Shown here piece by piece: positions 1 through 7,167 of a stretch of 45,691 nt of DNA. Every line of letters starts with the position of its first letter. Within the stretch, counting starts at the first letter, position 1. Source of the DNA: a virus; the IMG/VR virus record IMGVR_UViG_3300013021_000003, positions 1 through 45,691 of that record; one strand, given 5' to 3'. A model generated the notes under the pieces. The model was not told where the DNA came from and searched no databases. It saw nothing but the letters and a program-made list of their open reading frames with translations. Made by a program: the position numbers and the translations under genes.

Positions 1-916
1 GCACCATTCCCTGCCAACCTGTTGCCCCTCTTTCATCATGTAGCAAGTATAGTCCATCTACTGCAAACACATCTGGTTTGTATTCCTCAATCTTTGCTCT
101 GATTGTCGATAACCCTGACCCTGCCTCTTCATCACCACTTATTATAAACTTAGGCATTTCTTCTAGCTTTGATAAGTTTTCTTTGTAATCTTGCTCTAAT
201 TTTTCTCCTAGTCTACCTTTTTTGAAATCTTGATAAGGCAGATTAAATTCTATAGCGTCTAGTCTTCTCTGCATTTGAGCAGGACTCATTTCACGAGTGA
301 ATAGTGCTACTTTCAATCCCTGTTTCCACAAGTGGTGCAAAATGTAGAGTAACTGCCATGTCTTTCCTACACTCTGAAAGGCAACAATCGTGATTAATTC
401 TTGACTCATTATTCCACCTGTTACTTCATTCAAACTATCCCATGGATATTCAAAACCAACCATTCCATGTGATTTCTTAATTCTTTCGTATGCCTCTATC
501 CTTCCATCAATATCCTCTGTGTATTCTAAGTCATTTGTTCTTCTTGTATCTACTGCAATTGTAGACCCTCTCTGTTGGAACTCTTTTAGTGCTTTTTCTA
601 TATTCCCTTTTTCAATTAGCTCACTTATCTCTCCTATTGAGTCAACTAACTTATTGTATTTATACCTTTCTCTTAGTTCATCACAATAGTAATTCATTGG
701 CTCTTCTGCATTTTCCCAACTAAAGTTTGGGTAATGCCTTTCCACTACTTCTTTTGAAGGAACTTTATTGTACTCTGCATAATAATCTTGCAAGTACTTA
801 TACATACTCTGTGTCTTATTCCCATAAATGAACTTAGTAGTTATCTTTTCCTTTATTGGAGTTCTTATATCCCCACTTTCTACTATTTTTGACAATAAGC
901 CTTTTTCTATATCCAC
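1..916 (-). CDS. Replicative DNA helicase, DnaB-like (3' end beyond window)
   Basis: Unwinds DNA ahead of the phage replication fork. I translated this from the sequence: a GTG start at 916 preceded by GGAGGTCAAAAG, then 305 open codons to the window edge. The first 120 residues look like a short helical N-domain. The RecA-like core begins near residue 155 (WDSLNEVTGG), with Walker A AFQSVGKT at 179-186 (Ala in place of the usual first Gly) and a Walker B-like strand (VFAVDGLYLL) close to the edge. The H3-type segment VALFTREMS follows Walker A, as in DnaB. It is last in the visible replication operon, downstream of a DnaC-like loader and an initiator, the usual partners. The C-terminal part is not visible. 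Confidence 0.85.
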   Translation of the reverse strand, partial: MDIEKGLLSKIVESGDIRTPIKEKITTKFIYGNKTQSMYKYLQDYYAEYNKVPSKEVVERHYPNFSWENAEEPMNYYCDELRERYKYNKLVDSIGEISELIEKGNIEKALKEFQQRGSTIAVDTRRTNDLEYTEDIDGRIEAYERIKKSHGMVGFEYPWDSLNEVTGGIMSQELITIVAFQSVGKTWQLLYILHHLWKQGLKVALFTREMSPAQMQRRLDAIEFNLPYQDFKKGRLGEKLEQDYKENLSKLEEMPKFIISGDEEAGSGLSTIRAKIEEYKPDVFAVDGLYLLHDERGATGWQGMV

Positions 917-928
917 CTTTTGACCTCC

Positions 929-1345
929 CTATCTCATTCTCATTCGTGTAATTATATCGTTCCAGTTATCTACAAATACTGCTTTCTTGAATTGACCTAT
1001 TTCAAAGTCTTTGGCTAAAAAGATATTTGCTATCCTACTACTCTTACCCATTTCTCTTATATAGTGCCAGTTCATTTCACTTATAAACTTTGTGTATGCC
1101 ATATCCTCAATGTACTTTTCTCGCTTATTATCATTCCTCTTTCTCTCTAATATATAGATTGAGTAATCTGCATTAAATATCTCTTCTATATGTCTTACTA
1201 CCTTACCACTTATAATTCTGTATTTAGGCAATCCTACTAAATTTCTTAGTCTATTTGCTGTTGTATCTCTTCGCTTTTTTAAGATTAAATCTAAGTCTAT
1301 AACTATTACTGGTGCAAACTTATTACTTATTTGCCCTTTTTCCAT
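929..1345 (-). CDS. Hypothetical protein, 138 aa, possible HAD-like remnant
   Basis: I do not recognise the family. The ATG at 1345 is preferred because AGGTGG lies 5 nt upstream; an in-frame GTG at 1354 would add three residues. The N-terminal strand VIVIDLDLILKK has the hydrophobic-DxD pattern of HAD phosphatase motif I. A later strand (AVFVDNWND) could mimic motif IV, but the Thr/Ser of motif II and a clear motif III Lys are not evident. The C-terminus is basic (RMRMR). It sits between a zinc-ribbon gene and the DnaB helicase in the replication operon, so a nucleic-acid or nucleotide role is possible but unproven. Confidence 0.7.
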   Translation of the reverse strand: MEKGQISNKFAPVIVIDLDLILKKRRDTTANRLRNLVGLPKYRIISGKVVRHIEEIFNADYSIYILERKRNDNKREKYIEDMAYTKFISEMNWHYIREMGKSSRIANIFLAKDFEIGQFKKAVFVDNWNDIITRMRMR

Positions 1346-1359
1346 CTCTACCACCTACC

Positions 1360-1527
1360 TTAATAGTATTCATTTAAATGCCTTTCAATCTCCATTTCTA
1401 CTCTGTCTTGTAACTCCTTAAAACATTCATCACAAACTGCTTTTCCATCAAACCTTTTATAAGGTAAATCGTGTACTGTTCTACAGTTCTCACAAACAAA
1501 CTCTTTAGTTTCTCTAAATATCCTCAT
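1360..1527 (-). CDS. Small zinc-ribbon protein (55 aa)
   Basis: Starts at ATG 1527, whose A overlaps the TAA of the upstream gene (TAATG), indicating translational coupling, and ends at TAA 1360. The 55 residues contain two CxxC knuckles (C12/C15 and C32/C35), separated by about 16 residues, which should bind one zinc ion. The C-terminus is a charged helix. Proteins of this type in phage replication operons are usually nucleic-acid or protein adaptors; no specific role can be named. Confidence 0.75.
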   Translation of the reverse strand: MRIFRETKEFVCENCRTVHDLPYKRFDGKAVCDECFKELQDRVEMEIERHLNEYY

Positions 1528-2477
1528 TAGTCAACATCTCCTACTGCACCCCAACTCATTCCTTGTCTGTTTTCAATTGCTCTATAAAATCTTCTATCTC
1601 CTGCTCTTACTTCTGTTCCTTCGTACAATTTTAAAAGTGAGTGGTCATTTTCTATGTGTCTGACTGTACCTCTTACAAACTGTTTTCCACTCTTTAGTTT
1701 AAACCCTGTAGTTGCCTTATGGTGTCCAGTTCTAGTTTCTTCATCTTTAGGCTCTAAAATGTATTTCTTATCAAATGTTCCTCCATTGTGATGTAACTGG
1801 TTTCTCTTCTTTCTCTCGTAATCCTCTGTCATTTCTAAGAAGAACCATTCTCCCTGTCTTTTTACTTTACCTGTATAATGCTCTGGTAAATTTCCTAACT
1901 CTACTTCTTTTACCATTCTAGGTTTTAGACTTTGATAAGCCTCATCAATAGTACTCACTTTATCTAAAAGTTCTGTTAAGAAGTAAGTTCCATTACCACT
2001 ACCTGTTTCATCAATTGCTGATAAATAATCTTTCCCTCTGTGTCCTATTAGTACTGCACCCAACTGATGTTCATACTTAGTTTCTCCATCTACTTCTTTC
2101 TCAATCCACCCGTCTTTTTTATGGTCTTTAATTTCTAGTTTCTGAATTTCTTCTATATCGTAATCAGTAGACCACCTTCCTCCTCTGTCTAGTCCTTCTA
2201 AGTTTCCTAGTGCTGAGAATGGTATTTCTGCCCTTTCCTCATTTGAGATTATACCAAATAACTCTGACTGATGATGTGCTGTTGAGTTCGAGTAGTAATC
2301 TCCATTACAGAGAATGAAACCATTAGGAAGTCTAACTGCTAATGGGAAGTGGCTACCCCAACTGTATACTACATCTGTATTTTCAAAGTAGATACTCTCA
2401 TTACTATTTCTACCTGTTTCACTTTCTTTATTGTACCATGCACTCAGTACCTCATAATTAGAACTATAATATTTCAT
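1527..2477 (-). CDS. Conserved-looking hypothetical protein, 316 aa
   Basis: I cannot name the family. The ATG at 2477 follows AGGAGGAGATAAATA. The N-terminal third has an aromatic-rich segment (SWGSHFPLAVRLPNGF, then CNGDYYSNSTAHH) with several His, Cys and Asp residues that could form a metal or active site. The middle contains HRGKDYLSAIDETGSGNG, and the C-terminus is basic with a FVRGTVRHIENDHSLL strand. No signal peptide or membrane segment. It is two genes downstream of the DUF932 protein in the same operon, a neighbour relationship that suggests a shared accessory role in DNA metabolism (inference). Confidence 0.75.
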   Translation of the reverse strand: MKYYSSNYEVLSAWYNKESETGRNSNESIYFENTDVVYSWGSHFPLAVRLPNGFILCNGDYYSNSTAHHQSELFGIISNEERAEIPFSALGNLEGLDRGGRWSTDYDIEEIQKLEIKDHKKDGWIEKEVDGETKYEHQLGAVLIGHRGKDYLSAIDETGSGNGTYFLTELLDKVSTIDEAYQSLKPRMVKEVELGNLPEHYTGKVKRQGEWFFLEMTEDYERKKRNQLHHNGGTFDKKYILEPKDEETRTGHHKATTGFKLKSGKQFVRGTVRHIENDHSLLKLYEGTEVRAGDRRFYRAIENRQGMSWGAVGDVD

Positions 2478-2504
2478 TATTTATCTCCTCCTATGTCATT
2501 TAGA

Positions 2505-2525
2505 GGGAGGCTTTTTACACCTCCC
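2505..2525 (-). other. Intergenic 6-bp hairpin
   Basis: On the minus strand GGGAGG and CCTCCC can pair around a 9-nt loop, in the 55-nt gap between the 74-aa and 316-aa genes. No U-run follows, so it is unlikely to be a terminator; it may be an RNA-processing or stability element. Confidence 0.3.
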
Positions 2526-2532
2526 AATTATA

Positions 2533-2757
2533 TTAAAATGTTATTTCTCTAATATCAGTATTCTTCTCTTCAAATGGTATTCCCTGTTCCTTGAGATAAA
2601 ACAGAAGTGAGTCTAACGAATACTCTAAATTATTCTCTTCTGCTATATGTCTAAAACCTCGTACTATCTTTACTGCCTCTTCCCTATGTTCCTCTGGTAC
2701 TTCAAGATAGTATAATATATCATTTGTTCCCTCATCAAATAATGCTAGTATTGTCAT
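2533..2757 (-). CDS. Small hypothetical protein, 74 aa
   Basis: Unrecognised. The product is acidic and mostly helical: an N-terminal strand (ILALFDEGTNDILYYLEVP), then a helix with EEHREEAVKIVRG and a final LKEQGIPFEEKN segment. There is no Cys pair and no membrane segment. It lies in the replication operon 10 nt downstream of the DUF932 gene, with an AAGGAGGACAC-type ribosome site before the ATG. Confidence 0.65.
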   Translation of the reverse strand: MTILALFDEGTNDILYYLEVPEEHREEAVKIVRGFRHIAEENNLEYSLDSLLFYLKEQGIPFEEKNTDIREITF

Positions 2758-2767
2758 TGTGTCCTCC

Positions 2768-3859
2768 TTAAGCTACCTGTTTTAGCACTCTTCCTGCAAG
2801 TTCTTCTACTTCAACTCTTCTATCATCATTTAAGTCTCTTGCCATTCTAGTAAATGAATTTACTACATCATAAACACTATTATTAGGCTCTTCATCAAAA
2901 TGCTCTATGGTTTTATCTGTCAACTTTTTACTGAGTTTTTCTCTTTCTGCAATTTCTCTGATTACTTCATAAGGGTTATCAATTTTCTTCATTCTAGCAC
3001 TCTCTAACTTATCTAGTAACTCTCCACTCTTATCTAAAATTGCTACTAGTTTTCTCGTTAAGTCTTCCTTTAAATCGTCTTCGTCTACATGAATATGTCT
3101 TTGGATAAAAGGCTCTCCACCACTTACCCACATTCTCAATCCGTTTGAACAAACCTGTCTATAAACTAGTGGAGTCATTTTAAAGCTATTGTAACCTACT
3201 TCTGAATTTTCAATGTCAACTCCAACTTGTAGTATGTCTTCTTCCTCACTTCCTAAGTCTGCTGAGTAATCTTCAAACACTATTCTTGCATGGAATTTCC
3301 TATCATTGAGAAGGTATCCTCTAACTTTCATTTTATCTCTTAACTTTAGTCTCTTTGCTACTGTTTCAAATATCTTAAGTATGTCTAGGTTATCTAACTT
3401 CGTGTACCTGTCACTTAAGACTCCTCTCACATAGTAATCGTTATGGACTCTATTTTGAAATCTGAATAGTGCTTTCCTTCCTGCTAACTTATCTCTCCAG
3501 AAGTTAAACTGTCTTGCTACTAAGTGTGGCTGTTCGTCTAGCAGTTTTTTCTCGTATCTTACTGGCATACCTAATCTTGAGAATAGTTGACTTAATGAAT
3601 AAGATGTCAGTTGTAGTTCTTCTCTCAGATAATCTTCTACATTTTCTGGCTTAGTATCGTCTGTGATATTTCTCATATCCACATAAAGCCTACCTTCATC
3701 ACTCATTCCCAGTCTCTCAATTGGATAAGTTTCATCAATTGTTGACTTAGAGTATTCTTCTACATCTTCTAGTATTTCATCAAAGCTGTCTTTGTCCTCT
3801 TTCATTTGATTTTCTTGTTCTAGGTCAAAGTGTTCTGCCATCTCTAATACTTCTGCCAT
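2768..3859 (-). CDS. DUF932-family protein
   Basis: This 363-aa protein resembles the DUF932 family of phages and plasmids, whose biochemical function is not established. Supporting features are the central RGVLSDRYTKLDNLDI segment (near residue 145) and the later GVDIENSEVGYNSFKMTPLVYRQVCSNGL region, the usual family signature order. The N-terminal 60 residues are very acidic, and the C-terminal 100 residues are helical and charged. Its ATG is one base past the upstream gene's stop, with GGAGGG inside the end of that gene, so translation is probably coupled. It lies between the DnaC-like loader region and the helicase; family members are often found beside replication genes. Confidence 0.75.
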   Translation of the reverse strand: MAEVLEMAEHFDLEQENQMKEDKDSFDEILEDVEEYSKSTIDETYPIERLGMSDEGRLYVDMRNITDDTKPENVEDYLREELQLTSYSLSQLFSRLGMPVRYEKKLLDEQPHLVARQFNFWRDKLAGRKALFRFQNRVHNDYYVRGVLSDRYTKLDNLDILKIFETVAKRLKLRDKMKVRGYLLNDRKFHARIVFEDYSADLGSEEEDILQVGVDIENSEVGYNSFKMTPLVYRQVCSNGLRMWVSGGEPFIQRHIHVDEDDLKEDLTRKLVAILDKSGELLDKLESARMKKIDNPYEVIREIAEREKLSKKLTDKTIEHFDEEPNNSVYDVVNSFTRMARDLNDDRRVEVEELAGRVLKQVA

Positions 3860-3860
3860 C

Positions 3861-4157
3861 TTATAGCCCTCCCATCATTTCGTTATCTACTATTTGGTCT
3901 ACAACCTTATTCATCATATACTTAAGAACTACTAGGTCAGTAGGTCTTGATTTCCCTGCTACTATTATTCCTGTTTCCTCAATATTTTCTCCTTCTTTTA
4001 TAGCACCTAAAATGAAGTCTCCTTCTGCTATTGTTTCTTCACTACCATCTTTGTTGACTTGAACAACCTTAATGCTTTCTCCTTCACTTCTGCCACCTGT
4101 GTGTTTTTTCATTTCTTCCTCTAACATTCTCTGAAATTGCTTATTTAAGTTACCCAT
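3861..4157 (-). CDS. Hypothetical protein, 98 aa
   Basis: Not recognised. Positions 1-25 form a charged helix (NKQFQRMLEEEMKKH), then come beta-like strands (SIKVVQVNKDGSEETIAEGDFILGAI) and a hydrophobic C-terminal helix ending in MMGGL. There is no motif for catalysis. It sits directly between the DnaC-like ATPase and the DUF932 gene with tight spacing, so it is co-translated with them. Confidence 0.65.
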   Translation of the reverse strand: MGNLNKQFQRMLEEEMKKHTGGRSEGESIKVVQVNKDGSEETIAEGDFILGAIKEGENIEETGIIVAGKSRPTDLVVLKYMMNKVVDQIVDNEMMGGL

Positions 4158-4171
4158 TATATCTTCCTCCT

Positions 4172-4804
4172 TTAATTTTCTAGTCTGTCTACAACATTGT
4201 TTGCTAGTACTGTCTTCCTGTAATCATCACCATAAACTTTTACAGGTATGAACTTTCCTAAGAGTAGGCTTACTACTGATTTACCGTATTCACTTTTAAT
4301 ACTTTTAATGTCTGAATTTGTTGTTAGTATTAAAGGCTTATTTCTGAATGTTCTGTACCTTATTAAGTTGTCAAAGGTCATAGCAACTAAGTTATTCTTA
4401 CTTACTCTCTTCTCTTTCCCTACATCATCAATCATTAAGAAGTCAACATCTCTTATTCTTTCTTCGTACTGCCTTCGTTTTTTATCATCATACCAACCAT
4501 CTGTCAGCGTTTGAACTACACCACTTAAAGAAGTAAACTGTGTTGAGTATCCGTTCCTTATCGCCTCCTTCAAAACCTCTATTCCTAGAAAGGTTTTTCC
4601 TGTACCATTACTACCATGCAAGAATAAACATATACCTTTATCTCTAGCATTGTCTATGTTCTTGAGATATTTCTTAACTAATTTTTTGACTTCTCTCTTA
4701 CCATTATAATCTTCAAAGTCAATTCCCCAAAATTCCTCAAGTATTCCTGCATTTAGCATTTTCTTCTGCCATGTGGTTAGGCTTTGAATATATTCTTTAT
4801 CCAT
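4172..4804 (-). CDS. DnaC/IstB-like helicase loader ATPase
   Basis: A AAA+ ATPase of 210 aa that probably loads the phage DnaB-like helicase. Walker A is GSNGTGKT (residues 64-71) and Walker B is FLMIDDVGKE (122-131); a sensor-1-type ILTTNSD follows, as in DnaC/IstB proteins. I prefer the ATG at 4804, which overlaps the upstream stop (TAATG) and has GGGGTGG seven bases upstream; a GTG at 4813 would add three residues. Immediately upstream is the initiator-like gene, and the DnaB-like gene lies further down the same operon, which supports the loader role. Confidence 0.85.
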   Translation of the reverse strand: MDKEYIQSLTTWQKKMLNAGILEEFWGIDFEDYNGKREVKKLVKKYLKNIDNARDKGICLFLHGSNGTGKTFLGIEVLKEAIRNGYSTQFTSLSGVVQTLTDGWYDDKKRRQYEERIRDVDFLMIDDVGKEKRVSKNNLVAMTFDNLIRYRTFRNKPLILTTNSDIKSIKSEYGKSVVSLLLGKFIPVKVYGDDYRKTVLANNVVDRLEN

Positions 4805-5670
4805 TAATCCCACCCCACTACATCTTCATTGGCTTTCTTCTGTATTTCTTCTTCATCAAACTTAGTATCTCTTACATCATGTTTCTTACTCTTACCTTTC
4901 ACAACACTTGGGAAAATCGTTTTTCTAAAACCGTATAATACTGAGATTGAAGGGTATCCATCTATCAAGTCTTCATAGTTCTTCATTAAGAAGTCTATTG
5001 CACCTACAACTATTCTTGGGTCATACTCATTTAGTAACTTCTTCATTTGCCCTCGTTCCTTATTAGTGATTTTCCCATAATTTACTAAGTCTTTTTGGTA
5101 CTCGTCTCTAAAATAGTAACAAAGGTCATTTGAGTGGTAGTCCTCTGGGTCTTTCTCTCTATACTTCTGATATTGAGTCTTTTTCTTATACTTCTTACTT
5201 TTCTTCTGTTGCTCTTTATCAAAGTTTATTTCTGTTATCAAGTCTTTCTCTTCTTTGTCTGACTCTTTAGGAAAGAACTTATCTATCCCCACATCACATT
5301 CCTCCTCTATAGTCTGCTTTTCTTCGCCCTTAGTTCTGATTTTATATTCTGCTGAGTTGCCTTTTATAGACCCCTCCTTAGTTCGTATTATATACCCGTC
5401 ATTTATTGCTCTTTTTATTCCATCACATATACTGGGTTTTGACAGTCCTGTTAAATCTTTAAATCTTGAATAGCTTATCCTATCAGTTATTTTAAATACA
5501 TTTCCTTCCACATTCTGTTGTATATATCCATAAGTTTGTCTAAATACAGCCTGTACTATTTTAAGTTCTGCTAAGTTGTCTATGTCTTTCATAACTTCAT
5601 CAAACCATTCATTAGGTACTGCTGTAAACCCCACTAGATTTTGTCTAGGCTTAAAACCGTCAAACGCCAT
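4804..5670 (-). CDS. Phage replication initiator, RepO/DnaD-like
   Basis: Probably recognises the origin and recruits the loader and helicase. Residues 1-110 resemble the winged-helix N-domain of phage replication protein O and replisome organisers: GFTAVPNEWFDEVMKDI, then a helix, then FKDLTGLSKPSICDGIKRAINDGYIIR as the recognition helix and wing. A long charged linker (KKSKKYKKKTQYQKYREK) precedes a C-terminal helical region that may contact the loader. The ATG at 5670 has GGGGGT upstream. The gene overlaps the DnaC-like gene by a TAATG junction. The phage origin is often inside or near such a gene; I saw no obvious iterons in it. Confidence 0.75.
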   Translation of the reverse strand: MAFDGFKPRQNLVGFTAVPNEWFDEVMKDIDNLAELKIVQAVFRQTYGYIQQNVEGNVFKITDRISYSRFKDLTGLSKPSICDGIKRAINDGYIIRTKEGSIKGNSAEYKIRTKGEEKQTIEEECDVGIDKFFPKESDKEEKDLITEINFDKEQQKKSKKYKKKTQYQKYREKDPEDYHSNDLCYYFRDEYQKDLVNYGKITNKERGQMKKLLNEYDPRIVVGAIDFLMKNYEDLIDGYPSISVLYGFRKTIFPSVVKGKSKKHDVRDTKFDEEEIQKKANEDVVGWD

Positions 5671-5711
5671 GTAGCTTGATACCCCCTAATACTAGAGGCT
5701 CTATCTATTTG

Positions 5712-6227
5712 TTATCTAGTTGTTATATCACAGTTCTCTATCAATTTACCTACCCCTATAATATTCAATTTTTTTAAATAACTAATTACTGCATGTAACT
5801 CTTCTTCCATTATTTCTCTAAAATAGTCTTCCTCATTATCGCTGTCTACACCGTAAAGACCTCCACTTTCTATAGTCTCTATCTTGTAGTTTATCTTGTC
5901 TCCTACCTTAAATGGTATATAGATTTTAGCCACTACTTTTACTGACTCGTACCACCAGCTTTTACCAAACTCTTTTAATCTTTCGTGGTCTCTTTCAATC
6001 CACTCTTTTACTTTCTTCAATCCGTATTCTTTTATATCAGCATTAGTGTATCTATCGGAGTCTGCTATTACACCTCCTTCCATTTCTGTTTCTAAATAAT
6101 CTGGGTACGATATTTCGTCTATCTCAGTCTTACCTATTACCTCTTTTAGTACTGCTCTATTTGCACCACAACTTTTAGCAAGTCCATTAACAGTTTCTAT
6201 CTTTAAGTTTAAATATTGCTCTATCAT
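5712..6227 (-). CDS. Hypothetical protein, 171 aa
   Basis: Unrecognised family. The middle has a strand-rich part (WWYESVKVVAKIYIPFKVGDK) followed by IETIESGGLYGVDSDNEEDY, then an acidic helix (FREIMEEELHAVISYLKKL). The N-terminus has an INxL-like helix with two cysteines further on. The ATG at 6227 is preceded by TAGGAGGGAATT, in which the TAG is the stop of the upstream 65-aa gene. It sits in the replication operon between small orphan genes and the initiator. Confidence 0.7.
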   Translation of the reverse strand: MIEQYLNLKIETVNGLAKSCGANRAVLKEVIGKTEIDEISYPDYLETEMEGGVIADSDRYTNADIKEYGLKKVKEWIERDHERLKEFGKSWWYESVKVVAKIYIPFKVGDKINYKIETIESGGLYGVDSDNEEDYFREIMEEELHAVISYLKKLNIIGVGKLIENCDITTR

Positions 6228-6236
6228 AATTCCCTC

Positions 6237-6434
6237 CTATGCTAAGTTCTTTAGTATTTTACAATATTCTTTCAGTTCGTCTATTGACATCTTTTTCTTT
6301 CCTTCATATCCAACTGTATCTCTAGCAAACTTTATATTCTTTTTACCAAACCTCTTATCTTTTCTAACTTCTCTTTCTAAAACCCTTGCCTTATTAACAT
6401 ATTCCTCTTTTGGTATTGCTATTATCTTTTCCAT
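6237..6434 (-). CDS. Small basic hypothetical protein, 65 aa
   Basis: A lysine-rich, helical product (MEKIIAIPKEEYVNKARV, then KDKRFGKKNIKFARDTVG) of unknown function; the charge would suit binding to nucleic acid. It is spaced 12 nt after the preceding gene, with GAGGGTGGTGAC before ATG 6434. Its TAG stop is part of the next gene's ribosome binding site. Confidence 0.6.
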   Translation of the reverse strand: MEKIIAIPKEEYVNKARVLEREVRKDKRFGKKNIKFARDTVGYEGKKKMSIDELKEYCKILKNLA

Positions 6435-6446
6435 GTCACCACCCTC

Positions 6447-6734
6447 TTATAATTCTTGAAGTAATGTCCAGAATTCTTCTGCCTTCCACTCGTTCTCTTT
6501 ATGGTCAAAATACTTTATCATTCCACTCTTGTAAATCACATACCAACTAATTGAATAACTTCCCAACTTCTTTGAGAAAAAGTCATATACTTTCTTAGGC
6601 ATTACAAACTTTGCAGGATAATCTTTACTCCTATTAATTGCTACTTCTGTTGGTGCTACTATCTCAACTTCTACTGTTTCTTTAAAACCATAAGAGGCAT
6701 CTATTTTATCTCCAACTCTCTTTAAAGTGTGCAT
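6447..6734 (-). CDS. Hypothetical protein, 95 aa
   Basis: Not recognised. The sequence alternates strands and helices (VEVEIVAPTEVAINRS, FVMPKKVYDFFSKKLG, SISWYVIYKSGMIKYFD) and ends with an aromatic helix (EEFWTLLQEL). It has a good ribosome site, AGAGGAGGAAGATA, before ATG 6734, in which the upstream gene's TAG is embedded. Part of the cluster of small genes downstream of the polymerase. Confidence 0.65.
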   Translation of the reverse strand: MHTLKRVGDKIDASYGFKETVEVEIVAPTEVAINRSKDYPAKFVMPKKVYDFFSKKLGSYSISWYVIYKSGMIKYFDHKENEWKAEEFWTLLQEL

Positions 6735-6746
6735 TATCTTCCTCCT

Positions 6747-6917
6747 CTATAAGATACTATAACCTTCTTCATTAGTAACATCTGTTATATCATACCTTAC
6801 TTGGTAACTTTCTCCACATTCACAAGTTACTACTGAGACATGATTATACTCATTACTAACTAATACCATTTCTGGATTACTAAAGTCTAATTCACTATCA
6901 CATTTTTCACACTTCAT
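6747..6917 (-). CDS. Small zinc-ribbon protein (56 aa)
   Basis: I start it at ATG 6917 because GAGGAGG lies seven bases upstream; an in-frame ATG at 6932 would put the ribosome site inside the protein. The N-terminus carries C3/C6 (KCEKC) and the second half C32/C34 (TCECGE), a probable single zinc site, followed by acidic strands. Its 5' end overlaps the upstream gene by 11 bases. The function is unknown; such ribbons are common accessory factors in phage replication operons. Confidence 0.7.
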   Translation of the reverse strand: MKCEKCDSELDFSNPEMVLVSNEYNHVSVVTCECGESYQVRYDITDVTNEEGYSIL

Positions 6918-7152
6918 CACTAGCCTCCTCATTAAAGTCTACAACATCTGCTTTCATTATTTCAGAGAATAATATATCAGAACTTATATTTAAGAAGATA
7001 TACTCTATACCTTCATCAGTCTCTCTAGTTCCTCTAGTACAGATATTACCCTCAAAATCAATGTAGTAATTTCTCTTACCTATCTCCACATGATTTTGTA
7101 GAGGTTTCTCTGTTATATGGTCTAATACCTCTGTAATAGTTCTAACTTCCAT
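6907..7152 (-). CDS. Hypothetical protein, 81 aa
   Basis: Acidic, unrecognised product. It begins MEVRTITEVLDHITEKPLQ and has a beta-hairpin-like centre (NYYIDFEGNICTRGTRE) and an acidic tail (DVVDFNEEASDEV). ATG 7152 follows AGAGGAGGAAGATA. It is the first gene after the DNA polymerase and overlaps the zinc-ribbon gene that follows. Confidence 0.6.
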   Translation of the reverse strand: MEVRTITEVLDHITEKPLQNHVEIGKRNYYIDFEGNICTRGTRETDEGIEYIFLNISSDILFSEIMKADVVDFNEEASDEV

Positions 7153-7167
7153 TATCTTCCTCCTCTA

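Noticed and set aside
6237-6917. Genes in frame across a TAG stop (65-aa/171-aa pair, 56-aa/95-aa pair) as readthrough fusions
   Set aside because: The TAG is part of a normal ribosome binding site at the usual distance from ATG, so in-frame spacing arises readily by chance.
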